This document shows, one piece after another, positions 1-11,600 of a stretch of DNA of 64,000 nucleotides (position 1 is the stretch's first letter; each line of letters begins with the position of its first letter). The stretch covers positions 1,426,001 through 1,490,000 of the forward strand of contig JAHRHY010000004.1 of assembly GCA_019671135.1 (NCBI GenBank), read 5' to 3'. The notes under the pieces were generated by a model. The model searched no databases, had not been told where the DNA came from, and saw only the letters and a list, made by a program, of their open reading frames with translations. Source of the DNA: Linnemannia hyalina. Taxonomy: Eukaryota > Mortierellomycota > Mortierellomycetes > Mortierellales > Mortierellaceae. Both the position numbers and the translations under genes were made by a program.

Positions 1-954
<954 letters not shown>

Positions 955-1263
955 ATGAAAGAGCTGACCCTCCCATTTTGGAATAAAACGCGTGTTCAAA
1001 AGAAAGCAACACTAGACAAATGCCACGGAAAACAACCATTCTGTTGGCGGATATGCAAAGTAAGAATAAACACATAATATTAATAACATAAAAGAACGTT
1101 TTGGCGTCTGCTGCTTTCTGGTGCTTGATATGGCGTTATGGGAACAATTTGTGTCGTCGTCTCAGAAGGGTCTAGATTCGGGTTTGCTCTTTCATTTGTT
1201 TAATGCAGATCGTTTGTTCCCAAATGTTTTGCTGGATCTGGTGCTGTTGCTTAATGCTGATAT

Positions 1264-1908
1264 CTACTTTGAAATTTTGCCATCCTTCTCGACCTGGAAC
1301 CCGTTCTTGACCCAACCATCCATACCCTCATCCAGACTCCAGACTTTAGTGCTCCCCTTCTTGCTAGATCCTTCCCCCTCGGCAACGCCATATCCCAAAC
1401 GGACCAAAGACTCGGCCGCAAGAACAGAACGGAAGCCTCCTGCACAGTAAACAACAACATCGCGGGGGTCTGACTGCTTGATGAATTTCGAAACATCACG
1501 CTCGAGGATACCACGGGGGAGGATGATGGCCCCAGGGATGGTGCCTGTTGCTTGGACCTCGTGGCGTTCACGGACATCGATCACGTGTGGGGGTTGGGTT
1601 GTTTGGAGAGAGTGGAGGTCCTTTGGGGAGAGGTAGTGGATGTTCTTGTTGGTTTCTTTGATCTCTTTGACGAGTGCTGGGAACGACTTTTGGTTGAGTG
1701 CGGACTAGAAGTGTTGGAGTGGTAAAAGTGTGGGTGATTAGAAAAGATGCTGTGACTGAAAAAAAAAAAGGTGTCGGGCGGAGTGAAACTGATATGAAGA
1801 AAGTGTCAGGGGGGGGGGGTAGCTTACAATTACGAAAGTGCGCTGTTGGACAGCGGCAAAGCTGGTGGTGGTCGAGAAACGGGCGAGACGGAGAGTGTTT
1901 GCGAGCAT
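1264..1908 (-). CDS. Rhodanese-domain protein, probably mitochondrial
   Basis: The model has two exons, 1828-1908 and 1264-1704, coding for 173 residues. Residues 1-27 form a typical mitochondrial presequence (MLANTLRLARFSTTT..., Arg/Ser/Thr rich, no acidic residue). Residues 48-173 form one rhodanese domain: a VIDVRE strand, then VVYCAGGFRS with the active-site loop Cys114-x4-Arg119, then LGYGV and a final LDEGMDGW helix. Single-domain rhodaneses carry sulfane sulfur as a persulfide on the loop Cys; the donor and acceptor here are unknown. The start is the only ATG that gives a presequence and an intron donor (GTAAGC) in phase. The intron contains an 11-G run at 1809-1819. The gene is divergent from the HIT gene, with 242 bp between start codons. 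Confidence 0.85.
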
Positions 1909-2150
1909 GATGGAGCGAGAGGTGAAGTGGATGAGAGATGGGAGATGAAATGAAAAAAGAGGAAAAAATAGAATGCAGTCGGGTGGGGGTGCCTTTATGT
2001 GGCAGTGGGGTTTGCGCGTTTGGGTGATCCTGCGCCATCAATTGCGCCTGAAAGATTTGAACGTCACAGAGAACTCGCATAAAAACGAAATCTCGCTCCC
2101 ACGCATCTCTCCTCTCCACTTTCTTCTCACACATTACATTCACAACAACC

Positions 2151-3262
2151 ATGGCCTCCAACCCCGCCTGCCTCTTCTGTCGCATCATCAAGCGCGAGAT
2201 CCCCTCCAAGATCTTGTTCGAGACAGAGCACAGGTAAACTACCATGGAGTCATACTGACTGCTATAACAACTTGTCAAAAAGAAGTAAACCGCCAACTCG
2301 GAGTAAAGAACAATACGCGAAACATGGCGTTTTCGAGAAGAATTGACTGAGCAAGATAGATGCGACAGGGCGGAGAGCAGATATTCTCGAATGCTCCTCT
2401 GGAGCTTGCATGCGCGTAGTTTTCTGGTTCAGGCTGCATTATCCTTCATGGAAGAGTCCTTTTCAGAATTTCCACAGTATCCGAGGCGCTCGGTATCGAC
2501 AAATGCGGGATGAGCCAAGCAATGCATAACTAAACGGATATACCTTTCTCTCCCTCTTCTTGCAATTCTAGCTTGGCTTTCCTCGACATTGGACCTCTCA
2601 GCGATGGACACACCGTAAGTTTGCCTTTTAGACATGCTGATTTTATGGCGTTAAGTCATATTATCGCACACGCGCACGAAGAAGTTGTAACAAGTAGATA
2701 ATCAATGCTCACATATTGTACTTCACCTCTCCTTCACATAGGTTGTCATCCCCAAACGTAAGTACGATGATGATAGGACAGGGATTCGATGAGAAACTCA
2801 CATTAACAGCGGCTGATACCCGTCAAGACAAAAGTTGGACATCTTTAACTCACATAATCGTTCCCTGTTATACACATAGACCACGCCCAGTTCCTCCACG
2901 AGCTCCCTGACGCCGAGATGGCTGACCTCCTCCCCACTGCCAAGAAAGTTGCCGTGGCCCTTGGATGCAAGGATTATAACATTTTGCAGAACAACGGACG
3001 TATCGCCCACCAGGTACGGTGCATCTCCGGCTATGTGCAACCAAAAAAAACTCGAAATCGAATTATTTGCCTTGCGTGTGCACACATTAACATCGTGTTC
3101 TTAACTTCTTTTTTGTCTACTGGAAAAAAGGCCGTCGACCACGTTCATTTCCATGTCATCCCCAAGCCCAACGATGAGGAGGGATTGGTCATGGGATGGA
3201 AGGTCAAGGAGACCAACGGTGACAAGTTGGAGGAGCTCCGCAAGCGAATCCTCAAGCTCTAA
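2151..3262 (+). CDS. HIT-family (HINT-type) nucleotide hydrolase
   Basis: Five exons (2151-2233, 2572-2614, 2742-2757, 2880-3013, 3131-3262) encode 135 residues. The N-terminus has the CLFC zinc-type pair seen in many HINT proteins, followed by RIIKREIPS. The histidine triad is HVHFHVI (His96, His98, His100), directly after intron 4. The length and order fit the HINT/Hnt1 branch, which hydrolyses AMP-lysine and related phosphoramidates, rather than Fhit or aprataxin. Exon 3 is only 16 nt long and codes VVIPK; the following His codon is split by the intron. An AATAAA at 3361-3366 is a plausible poly(A) signal. The gene converges on the SAM carrier gene, with 254 bp between stop codons. Confidence 0.93.
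2742..2757 (+). other. 16-nt micro-exon of the HIT gene
   Basis: This coding exon lies between a TAG acceptor at 2739-2741 and a GTAAGT donor at 2758. It supplies VVIPK plus one base of the next codon. Skipping it would delete the conserved VIPK strand and shift the frame (16 is not a multiple of 3), so its inclusion is required. Confidence 0.85.
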
Positions 3263-3360
3263 AGTATCCTCCGTTACCAATAATGGCCGGGTTCAACTCT
3301 CTCCCGTCTGTTTCAACATTGATAGTAAACTACAATTGACGCCGTGAACAAGTACATAAA

Positions 3361-3366
3361 AATAAA
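3361..3366 (+). terminator. Candidate poly(A) signal of the HIT gene
   Basis: AATAAA lies 98 bp after the HIT stop codon and before the convergent carrier gene. This is motif evidence only. Confidence 0.4.
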
Positions 3367-3516
3367 GCAGTATGCAGAAGGCGATAATGTCAGAACCACA
3401 ATATGTGGTGTAAACAAATACGCTCTTCGTTTTTTATCTATGATACAAGTGTATGTCGATACCTCGTCTTCCTCCAGTCTATATGAAAAAAAGTATATAA
3501 CGATCTCTCCTTCCCT

Positions 3517-5183
3517 TTAGTTGTCCCGGCTGGCGACAACCACCTTGACCTTCTCATAAACGCCCAAAAAGATACTTCCACCAATCGAGATCCACATAAC
3601 ACGAGGTCCGACACCCGAGAACAAGGCCCTTGGACCTTCCTCAGCAAGGATACGCTTAAATGTCGAGTTGATTCCAGAGTAGTATGCGTTCGATGGAGCT
3701 CCACCCGCGCCGACAGGGCTCCGTTGGCTGAGCATCAGACGTGTCTTGATGACATCCAGAGGTGTTGTGATAGCGGCGGCGATTCCTCCTGCAATCGATC
3801 CGCAAATGGCGGCCTCCCATGGGTCGACTACTTGTCTGTGGGTTGCGAATGCGTATGTCTTCTTCATGTACTCGTATAATGGAAACTGGATGCATGTGAA
3901 GGGGATCTAAGTAGAAGGCGGTGTCAAACGAAACAATCGTGGTCAGTCTAAAGTGTTGGCTCGAAATGTGAGCTAGCATTTGTTCTCCTTATCTGATCGC
4001 TGTGGCTTACCTCGCGCGCGACGGTACTGAAGTATCCGCGGTAGAATCCCAAGATGCCCTCGTTGTGGATGACAGATTTGAAGGCAGCAGAGGTAGTTGT
4101 GAACTGCTTGGTTTGCATCCTCTGCTTGATCACCTCAGTCGGAACACGAACAAAGCAGGCAGCCTATTCAAACAAGGAAGAATTAGGAATGGATTCATTA
4201 GAATTTTTCTGGTTCTCGCAACTGCACAAACGTTTAGGCTTTGTAACGTGGCTCCGTCCCTCCACATCCGGTTCGTTTGCAAGAGACCCTGTTTCGACGG
4301 CATGATATCTTTTGTTGTTTTGGGCGTCCCTTCTACATCAAAAGGTGGGTGAGGGGGAAAAGGGCTGACTCAACTGTAGAGCCAGCTGGTATGAACCCAC
4401 AATCCTAATTTGCCCGCAAGGGGGAAACAACACCTTCCCCTCCTACCCACAAAAAAAAACAAAATCAAAGAGCCCAATTGGTCGCCACTGATCTGCGCAC
4501 ACAAGGGCCACTTTCATACAAAGATAAGACGGCGAAGGGAGTGTTGGAAATGGACTTACGATCTCTCCACCAGAGGCAGACATCATATGGACCATGGGGG
4601 CATGTTGGGGATCGGGCAAGACTGTAGTCAATGTCTTCTTGAGTCCCTCGTAAGTAACAAAGAACATCGAAGCTAAAGTTTCGTAAGAAAAAGAATGTGG
4701 GGAATCGATATCGATCGTGGGTTAAATTTTGGCATTGTTGTTGTTATTTAAGAAAAAGGTACCCGCTTTGGCTGTGTGTTCCTGAATTTTGTCGTGTGAG
4801 TGTGAGAATTTGGAGAAGGCCTTACCACCAGGTGCGCTTCCGATGACGGCGCTGGTCAAGCCAGAATAGACTCCTCTGAATCCTCCCGATGCCGCGAATC
4901 CAGCCTTGGACTGGAGGCGCGTCTTGAGTGTGTCCAGAGGGAAGAGGGCAGTATCTACCGCCGTTCCAGCCATCGCACCTGCCTTTTTGGAAGTAGTTCA
5001 GAAATAATGGAAAGAATGGTGTCAGTTCCAATACACAAGCTGGAAGACGGTGAAAATGAAAGTTCTATGCGTCTACAAATTTCCTTTTTGCTTTTTGGTC
5101 TTTACCAGCATGCACTGAAGCAGAGTCGCCTGCTTGGTGGGGACGACAGCTAATGTCGAGGCTGAGGAGGAGAGATCACTCAT
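3517..5183 (-). CDS. PET8: Mitochondrial S-adenosylmethionine carrier (SLC25A26/Pet8 type)
   Basis: Five exons (5106-5183, 4826-4982, 4560-4672, 4011-4163, 3517-3906) encode 296 residues, the usual carrier length. Three mitochondrial-carrier repeats are visible by their signatures: PLDTLKTRLQ, PTEVIKQRMQ and PLDVIKTRLM. The first-repeat context (AGAMAGTAVDTALFPLDTLKTRLQS), the GSAPGASMFFVTYE stretch and REIPFTCIQFPLYEY are characteristic of the SAM carrier branch. It should sit in the inner membrane and exchange cytosolic SAM for matrix S-adenosylhomocysteine, feeding matrix methylation, biotin and lipoate synthesis. Exon 2 uses an AAAAAG acceptor; the nearer CAG would break the frame. A TCACGTG element lies about 260 bp upstream. 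The gene is divergent from the CDF-family gene. Confidence 0.9.
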
Positions 5184-5995
5184 TTGAGTTGAATGAGTTG
5201 TTGGGCGTTTCTACTTTGGAGTGAAAGTTCCTGATTTGTGCTGGCTATGGGTGTCCGTAAGCCTGGCGATGCTTGTCTCCGGTGAATGAATGAGAGAGTT
5301 GAGAGAAATAAGTGAAAGAGGAATGAGAAGCGAAGAAAGGGCACAACTAACGTCCAAGAAGAACAAAGATCTCTCGCTGATCGGGTCCACCCATCAAGTT
5401 AAAGGGACAGTTTTGCAGTTACAGATCGAAAAATCAGATAAGTCACGTGGTGTGGCAACTCTAGTTTCTTCAAGTGCACGCCCTTTCTCCAACACCAACC
5501 TTAAATTCCTCAAGTGCAATACGTGATCAATCCTCCAATGGTAAGTCCAGCGGTGCCGGCGTGCGTTTTGTGCCTCTGGCTCACTGGGGCGTAACCCTTT
5601 TGAACCCCGGGCCAACCATCCTCGCCAAACAACAGCGACCAACAACCAACGACAACGATCAGTGCTCAATGTTCTGTTCCCTGGCGCCAAAGGTGAAAAA
5701 GTGTTACGTGGGAACGAGGGACGCGGTCGAAAAAAGAAGAAACAAGGGGAAAGGGAGAGGACCGTAAAGGTTACGACGTCCCTGCGGCTCATAGAGAGAC
5801 AACGCCCCTTGCCCATCCAAAATTAGCCCCTTTCTGTCTTTACTTTCTTGCTCCTCTCATCCTTTTTGTACATCACTCCGTCCCACCAAGGTCTGCAACC
5901 CTTTACAACCCGACCGACCGACTGCCTGAACTGACCTGACCTGGAAAGCATACAGCCAAGAAACAGAACAGGACAACAGCAGAACTCTTCTTGCC
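5184..5995. other. Divergent promoter region, SAM carrier / CDF gene
   Basis: This 812-bp region separates two divergent start codons. It contains one TCACGTG motif and a C-rich leader before the CDF start. I see no coding exon or RNA gene. Confidence 0.6.
5443..5449. promoter_or_regulatory. TCACGTG E-box
   Basis: The heptamer matches the Cbf1/Met4 sulfur-gene element of yeast. It lies about 260 bp upstream of the SAM carrier start. Control of a SAM transporter by sulfur-responsive bHLH factors would make sense, but this is inference from one motif. Confidence 0.35.
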
Positions 5996-8294
5996 ATGGA
6001 CTCCAACCCCCAACTGCTTCGGAGGACACACTCGCCCTTTGTCGCCGCATCTGCCGCCGCAGCCTCATCCACCCTGGCCGTTGAAACTCACACCCACGGA
6101 CACCATCATCACAGCCACGGTCATGGCCATGGCCACTCTCACACCCTCGCCACCTCACCAGGAGTAAGACCAGTTGGCATCGAGAACAACCTCCTCCAGA
6201 TAAAGAAGCCTTTGGTACGCTTTGACTCAGTCCGCAAGGCTCAAAAAAGGATGCAGGAAAAAAAGTGATGAAGTTGAACTAATAAGGCCTTTGAGCTCTG
6301 CCTTTTGTCTGTTACCTTAGACTGAGGCCCATGCGTCCGGCTTTACGACATCGCCTGCTTCGACCATGACTACAACAACAACCATGAACGGAAATATACC
6401 CTTTGCCTCATCTGTCGCCCATGGTCATAGTCATGGCCTGTTTGATCAGCATCAACACCACGACCACAGCCATCACGACCATAGTCATAGTCATACCCAC
6501 AACGACAACCATAATCAGGGTCAGACGAATGGATACCCAGCAGGAGGAGCACCAGAACATAAGCACGATCACCATTTCCAACCCCAAGGCTTCCAACAGC
6601 ACCAGCACGACCATTCTGGACACAATCATAGCCATGATCATGGACACGGACACGGCCACAACAATAATCAAGGGCATGCCCACGATCATCATGCTCACGA
6701 CCACGGACATGGCCACCACAAGGACGATCACCACGACCACGATCACCACGCCCATGGTCATGGTCACGGGCACGGACACCACGATCATGGTCACGGCCAC
6801 AGCCATGGTCATGAACATGATCATGGCCACGACCACCACCACGATCATCATCATCCCGTCAGCTTCCGGTCCCAGCTACCTTCATACGGCGAGATCTTTG
6901 GAAACCTCATGCCCAAGCAAAAGACCATGTTCACCTGGATTCTGGCCCACTCCACCATCGCCGTCTTCACCTGGCTCTCCGGAATGCGTGCAGGATCATT
7001 GTGTAAGGAAACCCGCAGGAACTCTTTGTATTATCGGACGGGATCATATAATACGCCTGTAATTCATTACATTTTGACCCCACATTTATTGACACAACAT
7101 TACATTTTTTGTCTCGCTATTATTAGCTATCATCGGATTGTCGTACATGCTTTTGTTTGACGCCTTTGGGATCTTGAACATCTTTGTCTCCAGCGTCATC
7201 CACACCGATATCAAGATGAAGAAGTCGACCGTGAAACATCCCTTTGGGTAAGGATCAAATGTCTAACATTTGGCACTGCCGCAACGAACACGCTGAACGC
7301 CCATACTAACGACTCTCTTGCAATCGTGGTTGATGATATTTAGTGTCCAGCGGTTTGAGATTTTGTTTGGATTGTTCAACGCCATCTTTTTGCTGTTCAT
7401 CGGTATGAACATGCTCAAGGAGAGTTTGGAACATTTGATGCTCGAGGATGACCACCACGGGGACGATCATGGAGCGTAAGAGCATCTGTTAGCAATTACA
7501 GGATAAAATCTCACTGAACTCGAAATCACAGCAAGACAACGGCGAGCTAACAGCTTATTACGATCTTTACTTACATTTTGCTAGTATTGTGCGCGTACCG
7601 ATTTTCTGGACTCTGGTGGCGCTGGGAGCCACGTTGGTCTCTTCATTAGGTTACCAGAACCATAAGTATTTCTGCCTTTGTAAGTTTTGAACCTCTTGGG
7701 CATGATAGTTCAAGAACGATGGCTTTATTTACTAGAGCAAGCGCACTCAAGTCTCATCTTCCTTCTAACTACAATCCAATAGTGCTGAGCGCGAACGGAC
7801 ATGTGTCAACACAGGCAGCATTTGGCCGCTCAGATTCTTTAAAGCTAGTCTCATTGACCAGTAACAAGTTCTCCCTAACAAGCTTGGCCTGCGTCGTGGG
7901 GGTCCTCTTGGTCGCCATGTTCCCCAAATTCGACGCCCTCGACAAAATGATCGCCATCGGCCAATCCATCATCATGTTCTCCCTCGGAGGACCCCTGGCC
8001 AAAGTTCTCGGAATGCTTCTCCTCCAGACAACCCCACCACGTGCTCTGGAAACCATCGAAGATACGGTGCGCCAACTCTCGGCGGTCAACCCTGCGATCC
8101 TGAGGATGGAACGCGCACATGTTTGGACGAATACGTTGGGACAGTTGATTGGAACTGTGGTGGTCAGTGTTGCCAAGGGTGCTGATGAGCAGGCGATCTT
8201 GGCGAGTATTCATCAGAGGCTAGCTGGGTTCTTGGACCTCGATGCAAAATCCGAAGGTACTGGCGAGTTGACTGTTCAGTTAGTTCATAATTAG
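5996..8294 (+). CDS. Cation diffusion facilitator family protein, Zrg17/Cis4-like, His-rich
   Basis: Six exons (5996-6214, 6321-7002, 7127-7247, 7344-7475, 7585-7679, 7783-8294) encode 586 residues. Residues about 35-50 and 106-253 are extremely rich in His with Asp and Gly (HGHGH, HDHDHH). The C-terminal half has CDF membrane helices and the family signature KHPFGVQRFE, then GVLL and LLLQTTPP before a cytosolic domain. The TM2 site normally HxxxD reads Met308...Asp312, and the TM5 site reads Phe446...Ser450, so both metal-binding sites appear lost. That is the pattern of Zrg17/ZnT6-type partner subunits, which in yeast pair with Msc2 to load zinc into the ER/secretory pathway. The His-rich region may buffer or sense zinc (inference). 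It converges on the RasGAP gene. Confidence 0.8.
6420..6860 (+). repeat. Low-complexity His-codon tract
   Basis: This DNA is built from irregular CAC/CAT GGN and GAC/GAT CAC units inside exon 2 of the CDF gene. It encodes roughly residues 106-253. Repetition makes it prone to length change between strains. Confidence 0.9.
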
Positions 8295-8616
8295 AATTTG
8301 GGTCAAAACGCGCGCAGGAGCCGTGTATGGGTTGATAGAGAGAAGGTGATGACGGCTAGATGAAGGTCTAATACAACATATGAAAATATACTTGTTTTTG
8401 TTCGCTTTCTTCTTTTACTTCATTGACTTTTATGTTTTGTTTGTTCTAGTATTCCAAAAATTGTGTGAAAAGGGCAAAGAAAAAAAAAACAGAAACAGAA
8501 AGATAAATATGATAAATATTAACGCGATCATCCTCCTCAATTCTCTCGTCAGCTCTGACAATCCTGGTGGCGCGATTACTTTTTTTGTTGGTGTGTTGTT
8601 GTTGTTGGTGATGTGT

Positions 8617-8651
<35 letters not shown>

Positions 8652-8669
8652 ATTGTCGCTCCGGCTCAA
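8295..8669. repeat. Convergent 3' intergenic region with a GTT microsatellite
   Basis: This spacer separates the CDF and RasGAP stop codons. It is A/T rich and contains a near-perfect (GTT)n run at 8616-8652, with shorter GTT clusters just before it. I see no coding potential; the translated poly-Val/Leu or poly-Asn frames are repeat artefacts. Confidence 0.8.
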
Positions 8670-11600
8670 TTAGATCAGATCGTGACCAGAGTGCCGCCCA
8701 AAGGACTCATCATCACTATCATACCCACGATTAAGGCCATCAAAACTCTCAAGTTCATGGCCCTCATACTGCTCATAGACCACGTACGTCTCCTCGCCCT
8801 CTTGATACCCCTCCCTCGCCATCATGTTCATACTATATGGCGGTGGCATCGATCCTCCTCCGTTGCCACCATTAGAAGCTCGAAGACGTTCTTCTTCCTC
8901 CATCTCCACACTGAGCTGGACACGCTGCTGGATAGTCTCGATGACATCCCAACAAGCGCGCCACATGATCCTCAGGATATCATCTTCCTCTTCCTCATCC
9001 TCCTCGTCATCATCTGCAGTCCCACCCCACCTGGCCCCATTACCGCTGTCCAGAACATCAACATCCTTCCCGTCATGGCCATCACCACCGTCCGCATAGT
9101 TATGAATCGGCAGCGGGATAACACGAACAACAGTCGTCGAGAAATGCGCAAGCTCCTTGCCCAGATCAATCAAATGCGGCAACAGCGGCATATCATGGCT
9201 CCTGTCCAACGTCGCTTGGTCGACATGTCCCGTCGGGAACTGGACCGAATCCCTGTTGTTGGAGGTACGGATGATGGGTCGATTTTGTGAACTAGGAGAA
9301 GGGAGTGGGGCCATGGAGTACTGTCCCAATGACAGGCCGTCCGAACCTCCACCTGAGCCTGAACCGGAGCTGCCGCCGTTCTTGGCACGGAACATGGAGG
9401 AGTGTGTTGATCCTGGAGAATGGGGTGGTTGCATAGGTAGTGACCGGACAGAATTCGAGCTCGACAAATATCCTGACGATGGGTCCAACGCCTATTATAA
9501 AAATATGTAATACAAGTAAATAACACGAAGGGGTGTAAGATTTCGAACTTCCTCTGCAATGCGTGTACTTTTTGTAGCTCTGCGAGAAGATAAGGGTTTG
9601 CAAACTTACGCAGATCTGGTCGATAAAGTCCTTGAGGCTCTTTGTGTTTTCCTAAAAGAATTGAAGTAATACGAGCGTAGTTGTCAATACCTGAGACTAA
9701 AACAGGTGGCAGTCGTACGATTCAACCCCGCAGGAAAGAGACAAGTAACTTACAGTGATGAACTCATTCATGGGAACCATCCACGACTCTTTGGACCCAA
9801 AAGTGACAAGGTTGGCCAGTCCCTGGAGCGACTTGGCAATTAGTGTCAGCGTACGATGTGCTCGCGCCTCAGGGTGTTCTATTCCAAGAGCCAGAACATT
9901 ACGACCGCGTTATTTCCCGTACTCTAAAAAACGAGAAATGCCACCAACCCCCCCCCCCCTAAAAAAACAAGCTCACTCACCTCGAACGATGTAGAACAGC
10001 TTGGGACCAAGAATCGCAGGACAAATGAGTCGCAGAAAGACAAACCCACTAACACCAGTGTACCGCGCCAAACCAGCCAGGTCCGGCTCTGAAGACTTCG
10101 TACCGTTGGCATTAGCGGAGGAGGAGGACGGATCCGAAAACTTTTCTGTCAAGCGCCTTTGCAAATGTGAGAACACCTTCAGCAGCTCCCTACAAGGTTC
10201 ACAGTTTTGAAGAAAGGTGTTATTGAATGCATTAATGTGTACATCAACCCGACTCCTACTGCAGCACCATATAACGCAAAAAGAAAAGGGGGAACGTACT
10301 TTGGAAAGTGATGGACACTCTCGGTGACGGCACGCCAACAGGTCCGCGTGTGGAGCATCAAGATTCGCCACTGAGTCTTTAGATCGTCGTTCTTCTCCAG
10401 TTTAGATGGATCCACTTCGCATGCGACCTTGTTTTTGCAAATATTCCGCAAGATGTCTCCTAGCGTGTCGTCCAGATACTCTGTCCCGACCAGTCGCATG
10501 TATGCATCCAGTGCCTTTGTCAGCAGTGTGTTTCCTCTATCGGAGTTCATAAGGTGAATTTAGCATGGCTCGAATTAGCTCCTGTTGTTATCCACAGTCG
10601 TTCGTTCTCTCGCGTTGTAGTCCTGTCTACTTTTCCTGAACTCACCGAAAGAGCGTGTTTATCCGTGCTATCACCAAAAAAAACGAACAACAATACGCAA
10701 TGTTAGTCACACTTTCCAAAGCATCAGAAAGATGCTAGGCGCAAACCAAACACATGAAATTACGAATGACATACTTGGGCTGGCTTCTGCGATTTCCTCG
10801 TCAATCAACGTGTTGAGCCATGTGACGGCAAGACCCCTTCCTTCCAGAATACGAAGCACGTTCCTCGAAAAACTCTCCAGATCTGTGACCCGTCTAGCCA
10901 GCTTTGAAATGACATTGTTCTCCCTAAAGTTGACAATGATCTATTTACATACGATGCAATTAACACAGGCGCATTCGTTAGCTTACAAGACGTGGTTCGT
11001 GAAAGTAACATTGTTACTGCAATATTGCTAGCGTAAACTTACGTCCAGGATCACTTCGTAGTTGACCAAAGGGAGGACGATCTGCTCTTCGTACTTGAGC
11101 TTGAGTCTCAAGTCGCCCAAATGCTCCGCAGAACGGGTCCGGTCGTTCATGTGCATGATCGGATACCAGCCCTCGTCGCAGTCCTCGCTGTTCCGCACAG
11201 GGATGTCGGTCCTCCCAAATGGGATCAGCTTGCTCCCTTTTGCCTGGATAACATTGATCGTGATTCCCTTAGTGAACTCTGCCAAATCCCTAAAGTCAAT
11301 ATATTTGAAAAAGTTAGAGTGAATGAGTTGCATGTGCATTTAGTCGTTTCCTCGCAGCAAAAAAATAAATATACAAGAACAAAAGCTTACGTGAACTCGA
11401 AGCTATCGCGCCAGAAGGGGGAATCGGTTTCTGCGCCTTTGGGAGCCTTTGTCCGCGTGCTAGTTCGGGCTCTCCGCTGGTCATCCAGCATGATCTCACA
11501 GTAGGCTTCCAGATCCTTGGGGAGCCTCCGTCCGTCGTTGACAATGATCCAAAAGGTTCTGTATAGTCGATACTCCAACGATTCATTTGCTCCAAAGATC

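Noticed and set aside
4370..4425. B-box-like GGTTCATACC on the minus strand inside a carrier intron
   Set aside because: No acceptor stem, A box or anticodon arm could be folded around it.
6408..6854. Minus-strand Met/Val-rich open frame
   Set aside because: It is the complement of the His-codon tract.
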